Origin: Siphonodentalium dalli
Taxonomy: Eukaryota; Mollusca; Scaphopoda; Gadilida; Siphonodentaliidae
Direction of reading: 5' to 3'
Assembly (NCBI GenBank): GCA_032622095.1
Contig: CP136064.1
Coordinates: forward strand, 196,633,948 to 196,697,947
Length of the DNA stretch: 64,000 nucleotides
Made by a program: the position numbers and the translations under genes. Position 1 is the first letter of the stretch. Every line of letters starts with the position of its first letter. Below the pieces are notes generated by a model, which saw only the letters and a list, made by a program, of their open reading frames with translations, was not told where the DNA came from and made no database searches. Shown here in pieces: positions 34,208 through 45,674 of the stretch.

Positions 34208-34579
34208 CAGGGGCGCCGGAAGAGCGTGGCAGATGGGGCAGCTGACCCCCCTGCCCTTGACAAAGGGGGCGAGCGGGGGCAGGACTTGCCCTTTTTCTGG
34301 ATACAGAAAATGTTTTTTGTGTGTTTAATCTTGTGTTTTTATAGCAAAATGTGACTTTTTTGGTCCAAATACCACCAATTTCACAAGGAATATTAATTTT
34401 TTGTCAATTTTATCACAAAACGGCCATAAAAACCGACAAATACCATTAAAATAGGGATTCTTGCCACAATGAATTTATGGTTATTTTCCCGAGTTTGCGG
34501 AGAAAATGCCCCTTTTTTGCGGAAAAGTGCCCTTTTTGTAGGCTCTGCCCCCTGCCCTTGGATGCTTCCGGCGCCCCTG
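34208..34579. mobile_element. Non-autonomous hAT element with perfect 8-bp target duplication
   Basis: Ends CAGGGGCGCCGGAAG and CTTCCGGCGCCCCTG are perfect 15-bp inverted repeats. The 8 bases just outside (GACATAGC at 34200-34207 and 34580-34587) are identical, the target duplication length of hAT transposons. The 372-bp interior has no transposase. It interrupts a stretch of the GGCGAGACAC repeat family. Confidence 0.85.
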
Positions 34580-35327
34580 GACATAGCTATGCTCCAGGCA
34601 AGAACTTTCCAAATGTTGATCATTTTGACTAACATTTAGATGGCGAGACACCCCAACCAAGTACTCTTATAGCTGTCGTAGCCTTTTCCCACACATTGGC
34701 ATCCGCCGATGAGGGGAAATTCCAACCGCTATATAGATAGCAGTTGGCGGAAAGCTTCCAACTATTGAACGCCATTACTAATATGCATGTATTAAGGGGG
34801 TAAGACGTATATAGGTTGACACCATGGTGTATAACGAACTTGTCCTACAGTCGATGGACTATGGTAATTTGGTACTGGATATACAACAATGCCCTTCTGA
34901 TGTGTATCATGCACCAGGACGCTACACATTTTCTTCATGTTTTCTTGTCAATTAAAACTCTGCCCATTAGATATACTATTCACCAATGTTGGAACATGTG
35001 CATTTTCGACTGTATGCAGCCGTGTTCAAAAGAGCTGACTCTCATTTGTCGGTCAATATTTCTCGAAGTGATTTCTTAGCGAATCGTAGACTCAGTTCAT
35101 ACGTTGTCTTTACCAGACAGTGCAAGGCATCCGACAATGACTTCAAACCGCGATTGCTGCAGGCATAGCATTTCACACTGTTAACAACTTCGACTAGATT
35201 TCAATCCCCCAAAAGACTCATGCATGACTTCGAGTTGGCAGTATGTAAGATTTGCAAATGCCATTAACATGTTTTATTTGATTATCTGACTATCACCAGT
35301 GCTGCGTATTGTAGCATTGTGTGAATC

Positions 35328-35954
35328 TCATATATATTTTTAAGACCTCTGTTTGTCTGTCTGTATGTCTGTCTGTATGTCATTGATACAAATCTACGAT
35401 TCTCGACCGATCGGAACGAAACTTGGTACGTGTGCGTAGTTTGACCAGGCGGTCGTCGTTGTCGTATTGGCGAGTCCGTGCGGCGCCCGCTTCGCGCATG
35501 CGCAGACGAGATCTCTGAAACGGGTGGAGCTATCGACTTGAAATTTGCTATGTGAATGTATCTTGTCCCCGGATACGAATTTTATCGGGTCGCCGAGCCC
35601 GTGCGACGCCAGCTTCGCGCATGCGCAGACGAGATCTCGGAAACGGGTGGAGCTATCGACTTGAAATTTGGTATGTGAATGTATCTTGCCCCGGATACGA
35701 ATTTTATCGGATCGCCGAGCCCGTGCGACGCCAGCTTCGCGCATGCGCAGACGAGATCTCGGAAACGGTGGAGCTATCGAATTGAAATTTGCTATGTGAA
35801 TGTATCTTGTCCCCAGATACGAATTTTATCGGGTCGCCGAGCCCGTGTGACGTCAGCTTCGCGCATGCGCAGACGAGATCTCGGAAACGGGTGGAGCTAT
35901 CGACTTGAAATTTGGTGTTTGAATATCCCGGACAACGTCGGGCTCATCGGCTAG
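35328..35954 (+). mobile_element. Helitron-like element with 122-bp minisatellite
   Basis: It starts with TC after A, then a (TGTC)n-rich tract (35348-35380). Next come at least four ~122-bp units; TTCGCGCATGCGCAGACGAG starts at 35491, 35614, 35736 and 35858. It ends with a CCCGGACAACGTCGGG hairpin, then CTCATCGGCTAG before T. The TC start, CTAG end after a short hairpin, and A/T insertion point are Helitron hallmarks. No Rep/helicase is present. Bivalve non-autonomous Helitron relatives are known to carry such minisatellites. Confidence 0.65.
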
Positions 35955-36429
35955 TATGGTATATATTTATATTGTTTCCGAGATTGCCCAACCAAGTGCA
36001 CCTACCTTACTTTGTCTTATGTGGAAAGTGACATCTGCCGAGACGCATGGGGCTGGCAATAGGGTATTCGTTCGGAGATGTTCATTTTTCAAATCCCCCA
36101 CCCCCAAGACCAAACCAAACTCCAAACTCTAGAATGTCATTTATTTTATTCCCTATTTATATTTATTACACCTCTATTTTTCTCTTTTATTTTCTTTGAT
36201 TCTGATCGGGCAAGGCCTTATATATAGTTGCTTGTTGCTTATATTTCCCGATAAAGATGTAAATGGCCGAGTCGCCGGCTTCACGAATTTATACAGTATG
36301 TTGTTCGGCCACTTACAATTTTATAAGCCCATAAATGCAACAAAAAATTAGAACAATCTTAATATATATTTCAGTCAGAAAATTTATAACCGCTGTTGAT
36401 GCAGCCATGAAATTTCAAACTCTAGGATA

Positions 36430-36975
36430 TTTAAAGATATTTGGCACAGCTGCATGTTATATGCATGCACTTGTCTCCGAGACTTGCCGAGCGTTGCCAT
36501 AGTGACCTTTGTACGTGTCTGGGACTATATATAACACACACGGCGCCTATTTTGAAGCTGCAGTGTATTTTTTTGGGGGATTGGGTGGGATTCGAAACCC
36601 GGCCCGTGACGGTGAGCGCGCCTTCCAACTCCAAGTCCGACGTCAATACCACACAACCACCGAAGCGAGACCAATCAAGGTGGACTAGACACTGGCTCTA
36701 TGACATGACGCTCCGACGCTTTGCTCTTATGCTCTTAAGACATTATATGCACATTTTAAGGTATATTGTGTCAGTTAAATACATGGTAGATATTTGGCAC
36801 AGCTGCATGTTATATGTACTTGTCACCGAGACATATATACCGAGCGTTGTCCTTTGTAAATACCTGGAACTATATAACACACAATGCGTCGATTTTAGAA
36901 GCTGCATTTGTTTTTGAGACATTGCAACTTGGTGGGGGGGTGGGATTCGAATTTCGAACCCCATCCCCAAAAATA
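36430..36975 (-). repeat. tRNA-related SINE-like repeat, two copies
   Basis: 36430-36600 and 36780-36975 are direct copies (TTGGCACAGCTGCATGTTAT, TATATAACACACA, GGGATTCGAA). On the minus strand the first copy begins with a tRNA-like head: an A-box-like TGTGGTATTGACGTCGG near 36635-36652 and a B-box-like GGTTTCGAATCC near 36588-36599. The order (tRNA-like head, then unrelated body) fits a SINE. The head's folding was not computed. Confidence 0.5.
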
Positions 36976-37203
36976 TTAATCTTCATGATAAAAATATTAT
37001 ATGGAGAGCGAGCTAACAGCATGCAAATACGAATAAAACCAGACAACATTGTAGTCATATTTAAAGAAGTCTGGAAACATTCGCTTTAGACGAATATTTC
37101 CAAGAATGAAACCTCATCATAGCGGTAATCCGTCTGAGCGTCTAAAATGCAGACGCCCCCGCCCGCCCCTCCCAAATTGTGCCACTACCTTAGTGCAGGA
37201 AAT

Positions 37204-37493
37204 TCAACAGAATATATGTAGCAAATGAATGAATTTCAGCCAGGGATTTTAGTGCAAAATAGGCCCATGTACTCTATGAACGATACAACCAACATGGTAA
37301 CTATAACGAAAATGAATTTTGACTGGAGATTCGATTTGCTTGAAGGGAGACTGGACACCAAATCAGGAATCATAAACCCATTTCATTATAATTACCATGT
37401 TGTTTGCATCATTCATAGAGTATATGCATGAGTGTATTTTGCACTCACCCATGGCTCAAATTTATTCATTTGTTGCATATATTCTGTTGAGTA
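37204..37493. repeat. Foldback repeat, ~110-bp arms
   Basis: CAACAGAATATATG and CTCTATGAACGAT in the left arm (37204-37315) pair with 37382-37493. A single-arm relative lies at 40185-40320, where CTCTATGAACGATG and GTACACTAAATCCG recur. Confidence 0.65.
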
Positions 37494-37499
37494 TAAAAG

Positions 37500-38400
37500 G
37501 AGTTGGTCCCATAAATGGCCGGATTTAGTGTACAGTCACCCTTTAACGAAAGAAAGACAAATCCACGCATAATATCAGTTTTATCACTGAATGGGATAAT
37601 CTCTTCAGTAATTTGAAGGTGTTAACCCTTTCTCTCTGTCTCTCTCATATATACTAAATGGATTCTTACACTCAGATATAAAAGTACACATTGGACGCAG
37701 GCGAATGGACTATTCCTCATCGAGGACCACTATTTTGCCATAGTCAACGACAAGACATTCATTATTTATTATATTAAATCGAACATTGTGTCAATTCTCT
37801 CACAATTACTGTGTCTGATTTTGTCACATTTTTATTTACCGTGAATTTTGGAAATCGGTTTTAGATTTTACAATTTACGGCAATCTTTTGACGATGGCTC
37901 GGGAGCATAAATATTGTTATTAGTTACATCTAACAGCATCTCTTCATGATTCATGCATTTATTTCTATAAATACGTCATTAGAAAAGACATTTTGGCAAA
38001 CTTTTATAAAACGGAAAGGAAGTTATAAATAACGTCTACTGGCATTACAAAATTAGGATTGGTCGCTTGCCAACTAAACGGACAAACTATTAAATACATT
38101 GAATAGCTATGATTGGACATTTGTAAGATCATTACAATTCAAAATAAATCTAATGATATACCGACATTGCAACAAGTATCGTACCTTACAAGGTATAGTT
38201 TCAGATTAGCCTTATCTTCCGGTGGCAACACGATTTCGCGAAATGAGTTTGTTACTATAAATAGAAAAAGAATAGTAGGCATGTAGGAATCCTACTGGGG
38301 TACTATCGTAAAATAGTATAGCAGTGTGCAGCCAATCAGAATGCGAGAAAGTCACGTGAGATATAATATATATAAGTAGTCAATTACAGAAGGATTCACA
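37500..38400. other. No recognisable gene
   Basis: AT-rich, with a short CTCT tract at 37630-37650. TTAACCCTTTC at 37622 resembles the TTAA-ended MITE tips, but no matching right end is clear. Confidence 0.4.
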
Positions 38401-38408
38401 TTGATTGG

Positions 38409-38473
38409 AGGAAAATGTTCAAATAATAAGTTCAACTATGGTCGTCGGTTGCACTTATTATCTGAACATTTCC
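38409..38473. repeat. Hairpin of the TTAA-MITE family, fragment
   Basis: GGAAAATGTTCAAATAATAA pairs with TTATTATCTGAACATTTCC. It is followed by ACTACTCGTCAA and AAGAAAGGGTTTA, matching the right end of 25358-25629. Confidence 0.6.
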
Positions 38474-38759
38474 TAAGGGAACTACTCGTCAATTAAATGA
38501 GTATTTAGTAAAGAAAGGGTTTAGTTGTTTTAATGTGAGTCTGTTCCTAATTTCTTGTCACCACCTGTCTACGTTTACCCGTAATTCATCATGGGGAATA
38601 ACCAATAATGTCGACAGTACTGGCTCCGAAAAAGTTCAGGCGAAATCGGAATGACCCACAATTCTTACTCCTAATTCAATAACGTAGTTTTAGAGACGAT
38701 AAGACGCCATGAGCCGTTTGTCGCAGGTCCGTGGAGCGAATTACACTCACCACCACAAT

Positions 38760-40470
38760 ATCCTTTACCAACAATGAGTATCGAGCCGCTATTGAGCGAA
38801 ATAAACCCCATACTATATGGCTATTGAATGGAATGCATATCGATCACGGAGTTGGTCCTCTCGAGAGAGTACGTGGAATTGAACTCATGGATTTCGTCTT
38901 CCATTTTACCTATCAAGAATTAACCATCGAAAAGCGAATATATCAAGTTTATCATTATATAATCAATTCGTTGATTAGTTTAACGGACAGGCTCCATTTG
39001 AACATCATGCAACTTATGTCCGGTAATTTCGATGAATGGATAAAATAGCTTGACAAATACTCGCAATACCAATCTATAGGTGGCCATATTAAAGATGCAT
39101 TATCGGAATTAACGCTCCAAAATTACTATTTCTTTGCCATGGCTTCGGTCTTAACAAATATTTGATTCCAGTCGAGGAACCCACCCATCAAAGCTCAGAG
39201 TGATCAGATACAGATTTTTGAAGTTTGTTATTTCTCGAGATGTGCTATTATTTATAACCCAGAAAACAGTCGTCAAACCGACGGTCTCGGACAAAATTGC
39301 GGATGAGGATGGATAACTCAAAATTCAAGCGGTAATACGGCAAAATTTCCTGATACTCAAGTGATAATACGGCCATATTTCGTTGAACAAAATGTTGATA
39401 AATAACACGTTTTGGGAAATTTGATACCATAGTTGACGGTGGTTAGCATTATTTTGTTGCATTTAATAGATTCTGATAACTAAAGCGTATTTGAAGAAAT
39501 TATGTTGTTGATATGGGGACCGTCTGATCGGATTGAGTACCTTTAAGTCATAGCAATTTCCGAAGTCAAAACAGAAGTTACACGAACGCTATTTACTGTC
39601 ACCATATCAGGCATAATTATGTTAACAAGGAACCAAAAGGGCAATCGTCTAGTTGTTTTCAGTCTTAACACTGGTGTGAGGCAAACAGATTAATAATAAC
39701 GCTCTTTATTGCTACTCTAAAAACAATGACATATCGAGCTTCTATTGAACGAAATAAAAGCAATACTTTAGTTATTGAATGCGTTTTGATCAAGCAGTTG
39801 GCACTCTCCAGAATACGTGGAATTGACCTACTGGATTGCGTCTTCCATTTCATCTTCCACATATATATTAACCAGCAAGAGCCGAATAAATTCGTGAATT
39901 ATAATTGAATTGAATTTTTTGGAAAGCACCATCATCATGGCAATTATGGTCGTATTTTACTGATGATAACACAAGATGCAAACAATTTAACTAGATGAGT
40001 TGCGGATAAGTGAATGATTAGATGGGGCCATGCATGGAGGATAGATAGTCTGGGACAGGAGTTAAAAATATAAATTTCTCAAAACATTATAAGCTAAATT
40101 ATTGTATATTTATAGGTATCTTGGCAAATTATGATGAAGTAGCTCACTTAATTTAGTAACATTAGAGGGGGAATGTACACTAAATCCGACATTTATGGTA
40201 CCATCTCCTTTTATACTCAGCATATATGAAACAAGTGAAAATATTTTGAGAGATGGATTAGTGCAAATTACACCCATGTGCTCTATGAACGATGAAAACA
40301 CCATGGTAATTCTAATGAAAATTAGTTTATGACTCGAGTCTTTTTAAAAGCCGAGTTCCAGGGGTATAGGGCGGTGATGGTACCTTCCTAGCTATATTGC
40401 ATGGAATGCGTATTGTCACGGAGTTGGTAAGGTACTCTCCAGAGTACGTGGAATTGAACTCCTGGACTTC
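38760..40470. repeat. Three dispersed pieces sharing ACGTGGAATTGA
   Basis: 38760-38915, 39725-39860 and 40385-40470 share ATTGAATG(G/C), CTC(T/C)(C/A)(A/G)GA...TACGTGGAATTGA(A/C)CT and TCGTCTTCCATTT-type blocks. The translated pieces look alike (RGIELMDFVFHF), but each is short and flanked by stops. This is probably a non-coding repeat. Confidence 0.5.
39100..39560 (-). repeat. Dispersed repeat C, copy 3 (reverse)
   Basis: Reverse-orientation copy of 14640-15070: GGATGAGGATGGATAACTC, ATAGTTGACGGTGGTTAGC and GATCGGATTGAGTACCTTTA match. Confidence 0.65.
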
Positions 40471-40974
40471 CGTCATCCATGCATTAGGCATTAATTATTA
40501 ACCAATTAGAGACGATTTAACTCGTGGAATGACAACACACATTTTCCTATACCAAAAGATATATAATCTACTCAAACCCCCTTGAAGTAAAGTCAATGGC
40601 ACAACAACTCAGGGACGTGGCTAGAGGGTCTCCGTTGGCGTGTGTCTACCTTGGAGAATTCAAACTGCACCCCCCTTGAATCAGACCAAATACAAATTTT
40701 GCACAATTCCATTTGCATCCCACCTTGCATATCACAGGCCTTATAGCCTATATATTCATAAACCATTGTTCTATATACCCTGTATGAGAACATTAAGATA
40801 TTTACTTGAACCTGAAAATTGCATAAATCCTAACATCTAGTGGTCTAATTCCAGACCAATGCACAATGTTACGGGCAAGATACCAGATTTTGAAAACTAA
40901 ACAAGAAAATAATCGCAAATTCCTAGCATCTAGACTAGCCTCAAGCTTTCCTTGTGTTGGAAATTTCAAACTTC

Positions 40975-42230
40975 ATACTCTCCCTTAGGTTGGAAAATTC
41001 TCCAACTGATGACCATTTCTGTCCACGATTTTGAAATCTGAACACGAAAATCGCAAAATCCTAGCATCTAGACTAGCCTCAAGCCTTCCAAGAGTTGGAA
41101 ATTTCAAACTTGATACCCCCACTTAGGTTGGAAAATTCCCAACTGATTACAATTCGAATGACAATGTTGACCAAATGTATGACAATATTGTTTTCTTAAA
41201 TTAACTAGCAGTTTTTGACTGGCCATGTGGGAGGAACCAGGACACAAGCTTTCCAAGTGTTGGAAATTTCCAACCTGACACCCCCCCCCCCCCCCATAAG
41301 GTTGGAAAATTTCCAGCTGATGTCCATTTCAGTCCAAAATTTTGACAAAAAGTATGAAAATATGCAAATATTGGTCCAAAAACAATAACTTCCCCAATAA
41401 ATTATTTGAAAATCAAACTACAAGAACATTATCAACCTGTTGTTGGTGTGAAAGTTCCAACTAATGTTGTGTCATGCAGGTATGAAATTTCCAACTGTCG
41501 AAAATTTTGACCAAAGTTGGGTGGCGAGACACCCCCAAACCCCCAACATCGTTCCTGCAAAAACTTCTGAATTCCATATAAATGTATGTGATGACGGAAA
41601 CCTAATACTCTCCCTTAGGTTGGAAACTTCTCCAACTGATGACCATTTCTGTCCACGATTTTGAAATCTGAACACGAAAATCGCAAAATCCTAGCATCTA
41701 GACTAGCCTCAAGCCTTCCAAGAGTTGGAAATTTCAAACTTGATACCCCCAATTAGGTTGGAAAATTCCCAACTGATTACAATTCGAATGAAAATGTTGA
41801 CCAAATGTATGACAATATTGTTTTCTTAAATTAACTAGCAGTTTTGACTGGCCATGGGGGAGGAACCAGGACACAAGCTTTCCAAGTGTTGGAAATTTCC
41901 AACCTGACACCCCCCCCCCCCCATAAGGTTGGAAAATTTCCAGCTGATGTCCATTTCAGGCCAAAATTTTGACAAAAAGTAGGAAAATATGCAAATATTG
42001 GTCCAAAAACAATAACTTCCCCAATAAATTATTTGAAAATCAAACTACAAGAACATTATCAACCTGTTGTTGGTGTGAAATTTCCAACTAATGTTGTGTC
42101 ATGCAGGTATGAAATTTCCAACTGTCGAAAATTATGACCAAAGTTGGGGGGCGAGACACCCCCAAACCCCCAACATCGTCCCTGCAAAAACTTCTGAATT
42201 CCATATAAATGTATGTGATGACGGAAACCT
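40975..42230. repeat. 630-bp tandem duplication, two copies
   Basis: ATACTCTCCCTTAGGTTGGA starts units at 40975 and 41605. The units are nearly identical over 630 bp, including a poly(C) run (41280, 41907) and GGCGAGACACCCCCAAACCC. The high identity points to a recent duplication. A partial unit lies upstream from about 40900. No ORF of note. Confidence 0.9.
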
Positions 42231-43528
42231 TGTCGCATTATATTAATGGGCTGCATGGGGGATGTTGAGTCACTGATGTGTTATTGAACTGAAAGCCTAC
42301 AAATTATATAGTTCCATTTAACCCGTGTTGAAGCTAGTTTCCGGTGCATGATTACGTTACGCTAGAAGCTTTCAATTCATTATAGTCCGAAGTGAAACAT
42401 CCAATGTCATAAAGTGTAGATATAGTAGAGAATGACACATCTCGGCCACATATGTGATTCGACATTTCGAGTGACATTTCAGGCAAGTTCTGAGTAGGAT
42501 TTGAGCCATATATATACGCGAGCGCATCATGTTTCCAATAATTAGCATTATGTTTATAGTCTGTATAAGCGGGCTCCTTCTCGACATCAATTAATTCCAA
42601 CAATATTTCGAAGAAACTCATTTTGAAGGCACCTCTGCATTATTATCCAAATGAACATCTGGGCCACATGAATCATATGGTGTTTCACTTATAAAGGTGG
42701 ATTTTTAATCGAAAATCATACACATGTCATGGCTGAACAGTGAAATATTCTAAAATAGCCACATTTTTAGTCCCATTTCGTGAAAAATTGAGGGAAAAAG
42801 GCATTGACTTTTCTCAAATATTGTAATTTTATACCTCTAAATCTTAACAGAAGAGATACACCATGTCTAATTTGGCTAATCCATGCATGCATGTCAGAGA
42901 TACATGTAAAAACACCAAAACCAATTAACATCCTGTGTCACAGGTTGGTCATGATGTTACTTGACGATATGGAACCATCTTTCGGTGTATGTATCCACGT
43001 GCACAGTAGAAACATGAGCGTGACAAGGAACAGCTGGAAATTTGATGAATGAAGCAATAGCAGTTAGAAGTTGCAAACCAAAAATAGTTGAGATTGTACT
43101 GAATCGAATATTTTCGTACTTTCAGGGAATTGTTATTTCAAATGAGGTGTGGTTCCAAAGCGGCACCCCTACCAAACCCCTCCATCCTCTTCCCTGACTG
43201 CAAATAATATATCGAGGGAATTTCGTCGAACCGAAAATTAGCTTTTATATATATAACGACAGCGGGAGACGAATCAAATTTCGTATACTTAACACTGAGG
43301 TAGACTTCGCACTTAACCCGAGTGAGGTCAGATACGATTGGCCGTTTAGGAATAACAATATAGCCCGGTGAAACGTGAAACGACAGGCAATCGATATTTA
43401 TATTCCCGATCAAACGATTTCAATAATTTTGCATGGTTCAATGAAAATCGTGTATTTAGCGATATGTTAATCGAGTAATGGTTGACTTAAGTGGACACGA
43501 ACAAGAAAGTATACCCTAACATTATGAT
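42231..43528. other. No recognisable gene
   Basis: One minus-strand frame (42352-42621) is protein-like in composition (FFEILLELIDVEKEPAYTD) but has no recognised family or splice support. The rest shows nothing. Confidence 0.35.
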
Positions 43529-44128
43529 TATGACAAAGCGTTGACGCCTGCGTACATTGTAAACTGTCATTGGGGTTATGACAAAGCGTTGATGCGTGCG
43601 TACATTGTAAACTGTCATTGGGGTTATGACAAAGCGTTGACGCGTGCGTACATTGTAAACTGTCATTTGGGTTATGACAAAGCGTTGACGCGTGCGTACC
43701 TTGTAAATTGTAATTGGGGTTATGACAAAGCGTTGATGCGTGCGTACATTGTAAACTGTCATTGGGGTTATGACAAAGCGTTGACGCGTGCGTACATTGT
43801 AAACTGTCATTGGGGTTATGACAAAACGTTGATGCGTGCGTACATTGTAAACTGTCATTGGGGTTATGACAAAGCGTTGACGCCTGCGTACATTGTAAAC
43901 TGTCATTGGGGTTATGACAAAGCGTTGACGCGTGCGTACATTGTAAACTGTCATTGGGGTTATGACAAAGCGTTGACGCGTGCGTACATTGTAAACTGTA
44001 ATTGGGGTTATGAGAAAGCGTTGATGCGTGCGTACATTGTAAACTGTCATTGGGGTTATGACAAAGCGTTGACGCGTGCGTACATTGTAAACTGTCATTG
44101 TGGTTATGACAAAGCGTTGATGCGTATA
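43529..44128. repeat. 48-bp minisatellite, ~12.5 copies, open on both strands
   Basis: Units TATGACAAAGCGTTGACGCG...ATTGTAAACTGTCATTGGGG repeat with few substitutions. Because 48 is divisible by 3, the frame is kept. The plus strand reads AYIVNCHWGYDKALTR repeatedly and the minus strand MTVYNVRTRQRFVITP repeatedly, both without stops for about 200 codons. No start context, splice site or flanking coding sequence marks a gene. The substitutions do not obviously favour either frame. Confidence 0.9.
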
Positions 44129-44164
44129 CCGCATGGATTCACCGTGTCATGAGTCAATACGCAC

Positions 44165-44614
44165 TTAAAGGTCCACTTAATTTAAATACCCAGCTAACAT
44201 TATACACAACATATTCCATGTTATATACCAGTTGGAAGAGGAACCAAAAATATATATTCCACCAGAATACGGAGCAGCTGTGGCCTATGAGTGTCCACCA
44301 AGTTATAGAGGTTATCAGATTCATTCCAAGACCCCCCCCCCGTTGTAAACCCAGAAGGCATCCGAATTCAAACTACGAGATAGAGTTATTCCCTTTCCAT
44401 TGAGAATAATAGACTTTATAGTGCAGACCGGATCAAAATTAAGCACAGAACACACATAGGTATACCTCGGCAGAAACAACATTTTCCCAGTTTATTCGAC
44501 CGGATCAGTTGATAATAAAATGTTTTGGAGCTTCCTCTTTTAACTGGTATATATACTATGGAATATATTGTATATAATGTGATCTGGTGATTCGAAAATT
44601 AAGTGGGCCTTTAA
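44165..44614. mobile_element. TTAAAG-ended MITE, copy 2
   Basis: Ends TTAAAGGTCCACTTAATTT and the reverse complement of AAATTAAGTGGGCCTTTAA are inverted repeats with one mismatch. The inner parts match again (ATATTCCAT, ACCAGTT(G/A)(G/A)AAGAGGA), giving ~80-bp imperfect arms. TTAA lies at both tips. Same family as 27923-28291. Confidence 0.7.
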
Positions 44615-44640
44615 TCCGGGCAACGCGTGTTTGCGTGTTA

Positions 44641-45674
44641 CAGGGTTACCCGGCGTTGCCCAGGTTAATGTATGCTGTGGATATTTGTTGGGAATAGAGA
44701 ATGCTCTTGCTTAAAGTGTTATACGTTTTCTCATAAATTGTATATTCAAATAGCATCACAAAACATGATTATTACAGTCATGGAATATAAGTAGTGGCTC
44801 ACCTTGTCAATTGTCATTCTGTTTATCGCGATTAATCCGTTCCACCAATAATGAAGTATTTATTTATTTACAACTGCGTATACATTAGACGTTATAGTAT
44901 GATACATGAACATCATAAACACATTAGTTCGATAAAAGATGATAATTGGGTTTTACATATTGAGATGTATCAATCAATCTAGTGGGTTGGACTAAGATCT
45001 AGAGGACACCTGGCTATCACATCTCCATGAAGATACAGATGTTTCAAAGAAATTTCCAGGTGCTCCTCTGTTCATGGTGCTATATATTGGCTAAATATTC
45101 TTAGTTTAAACGAATGTTGCTGCGCAGATATATCAGCTACATGTGCCAGGCACAGAGCGAGCTTTTGAGTTGTTTATGTCAGTCGATGAGTCTGTACTAA
45201 AACCCTTGTCAGATGTCAGTTATTGGTTAGGATCCTGAAAAGTCTTGTGCTACTACTGCATTTTCTTGTATATCAGAAGAAACTATATTTGACTTGCACA
45301 CTGTGACCACTATTTTTTGAACAGGCCTTCCATATCTCTTGACAAATTGTAACTTTTTGTGGAAACTGTATTGAATGGAACAGACTAAATTTTGTTATTA
45401 TATATATGCAATCCTCTGACGGTTCGAGGTCTCTCAGTTTGCACGAATATATGCATCTCTTCAATAGAATGATAACTATACGTTAATGCTTCTTCTAGTT
45501 ATCTCTTTTTGCTAGCTCATTGTGTGAATGCCTTGATTGCCATTCCCATATAAATATGACTGTTAAGAAGATACAATTGTTCAAGTGACTTATGTGGGTC
45601 ACCATATGTCGGGATTGTGAAATGTGAACGCCCAACTACTTAAAATGATATGGAGATGGCCTGGTGACTGTATA
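44641..45674 (-). mobile_element. Segment E, copy 1 (reverse)
   Basis: Reverse complement of 52905-53901 over about 1 kb with small indels. The end CAGGGTTACCCGGCGTTGCC is the reverse of a Helitron-like terminal hairpin, though CTAG is replaced by other sequence here. No protein-like ORF is seen. Confidence 0.7.

Noticed and set aside
42352-42621. 89-codon minus-strand frame with acidic, protein-like composition
   Set aside because: No splice context, no family and no second copy. Noted only in the surrounding interval.
43541-44152. Repeat-protein gene on the plus strand (203 codons)
   Set aside because: The opposite strand is equally open because the unit is 48 bp; no start or splice context is seen. 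Kept as a minisatellite.
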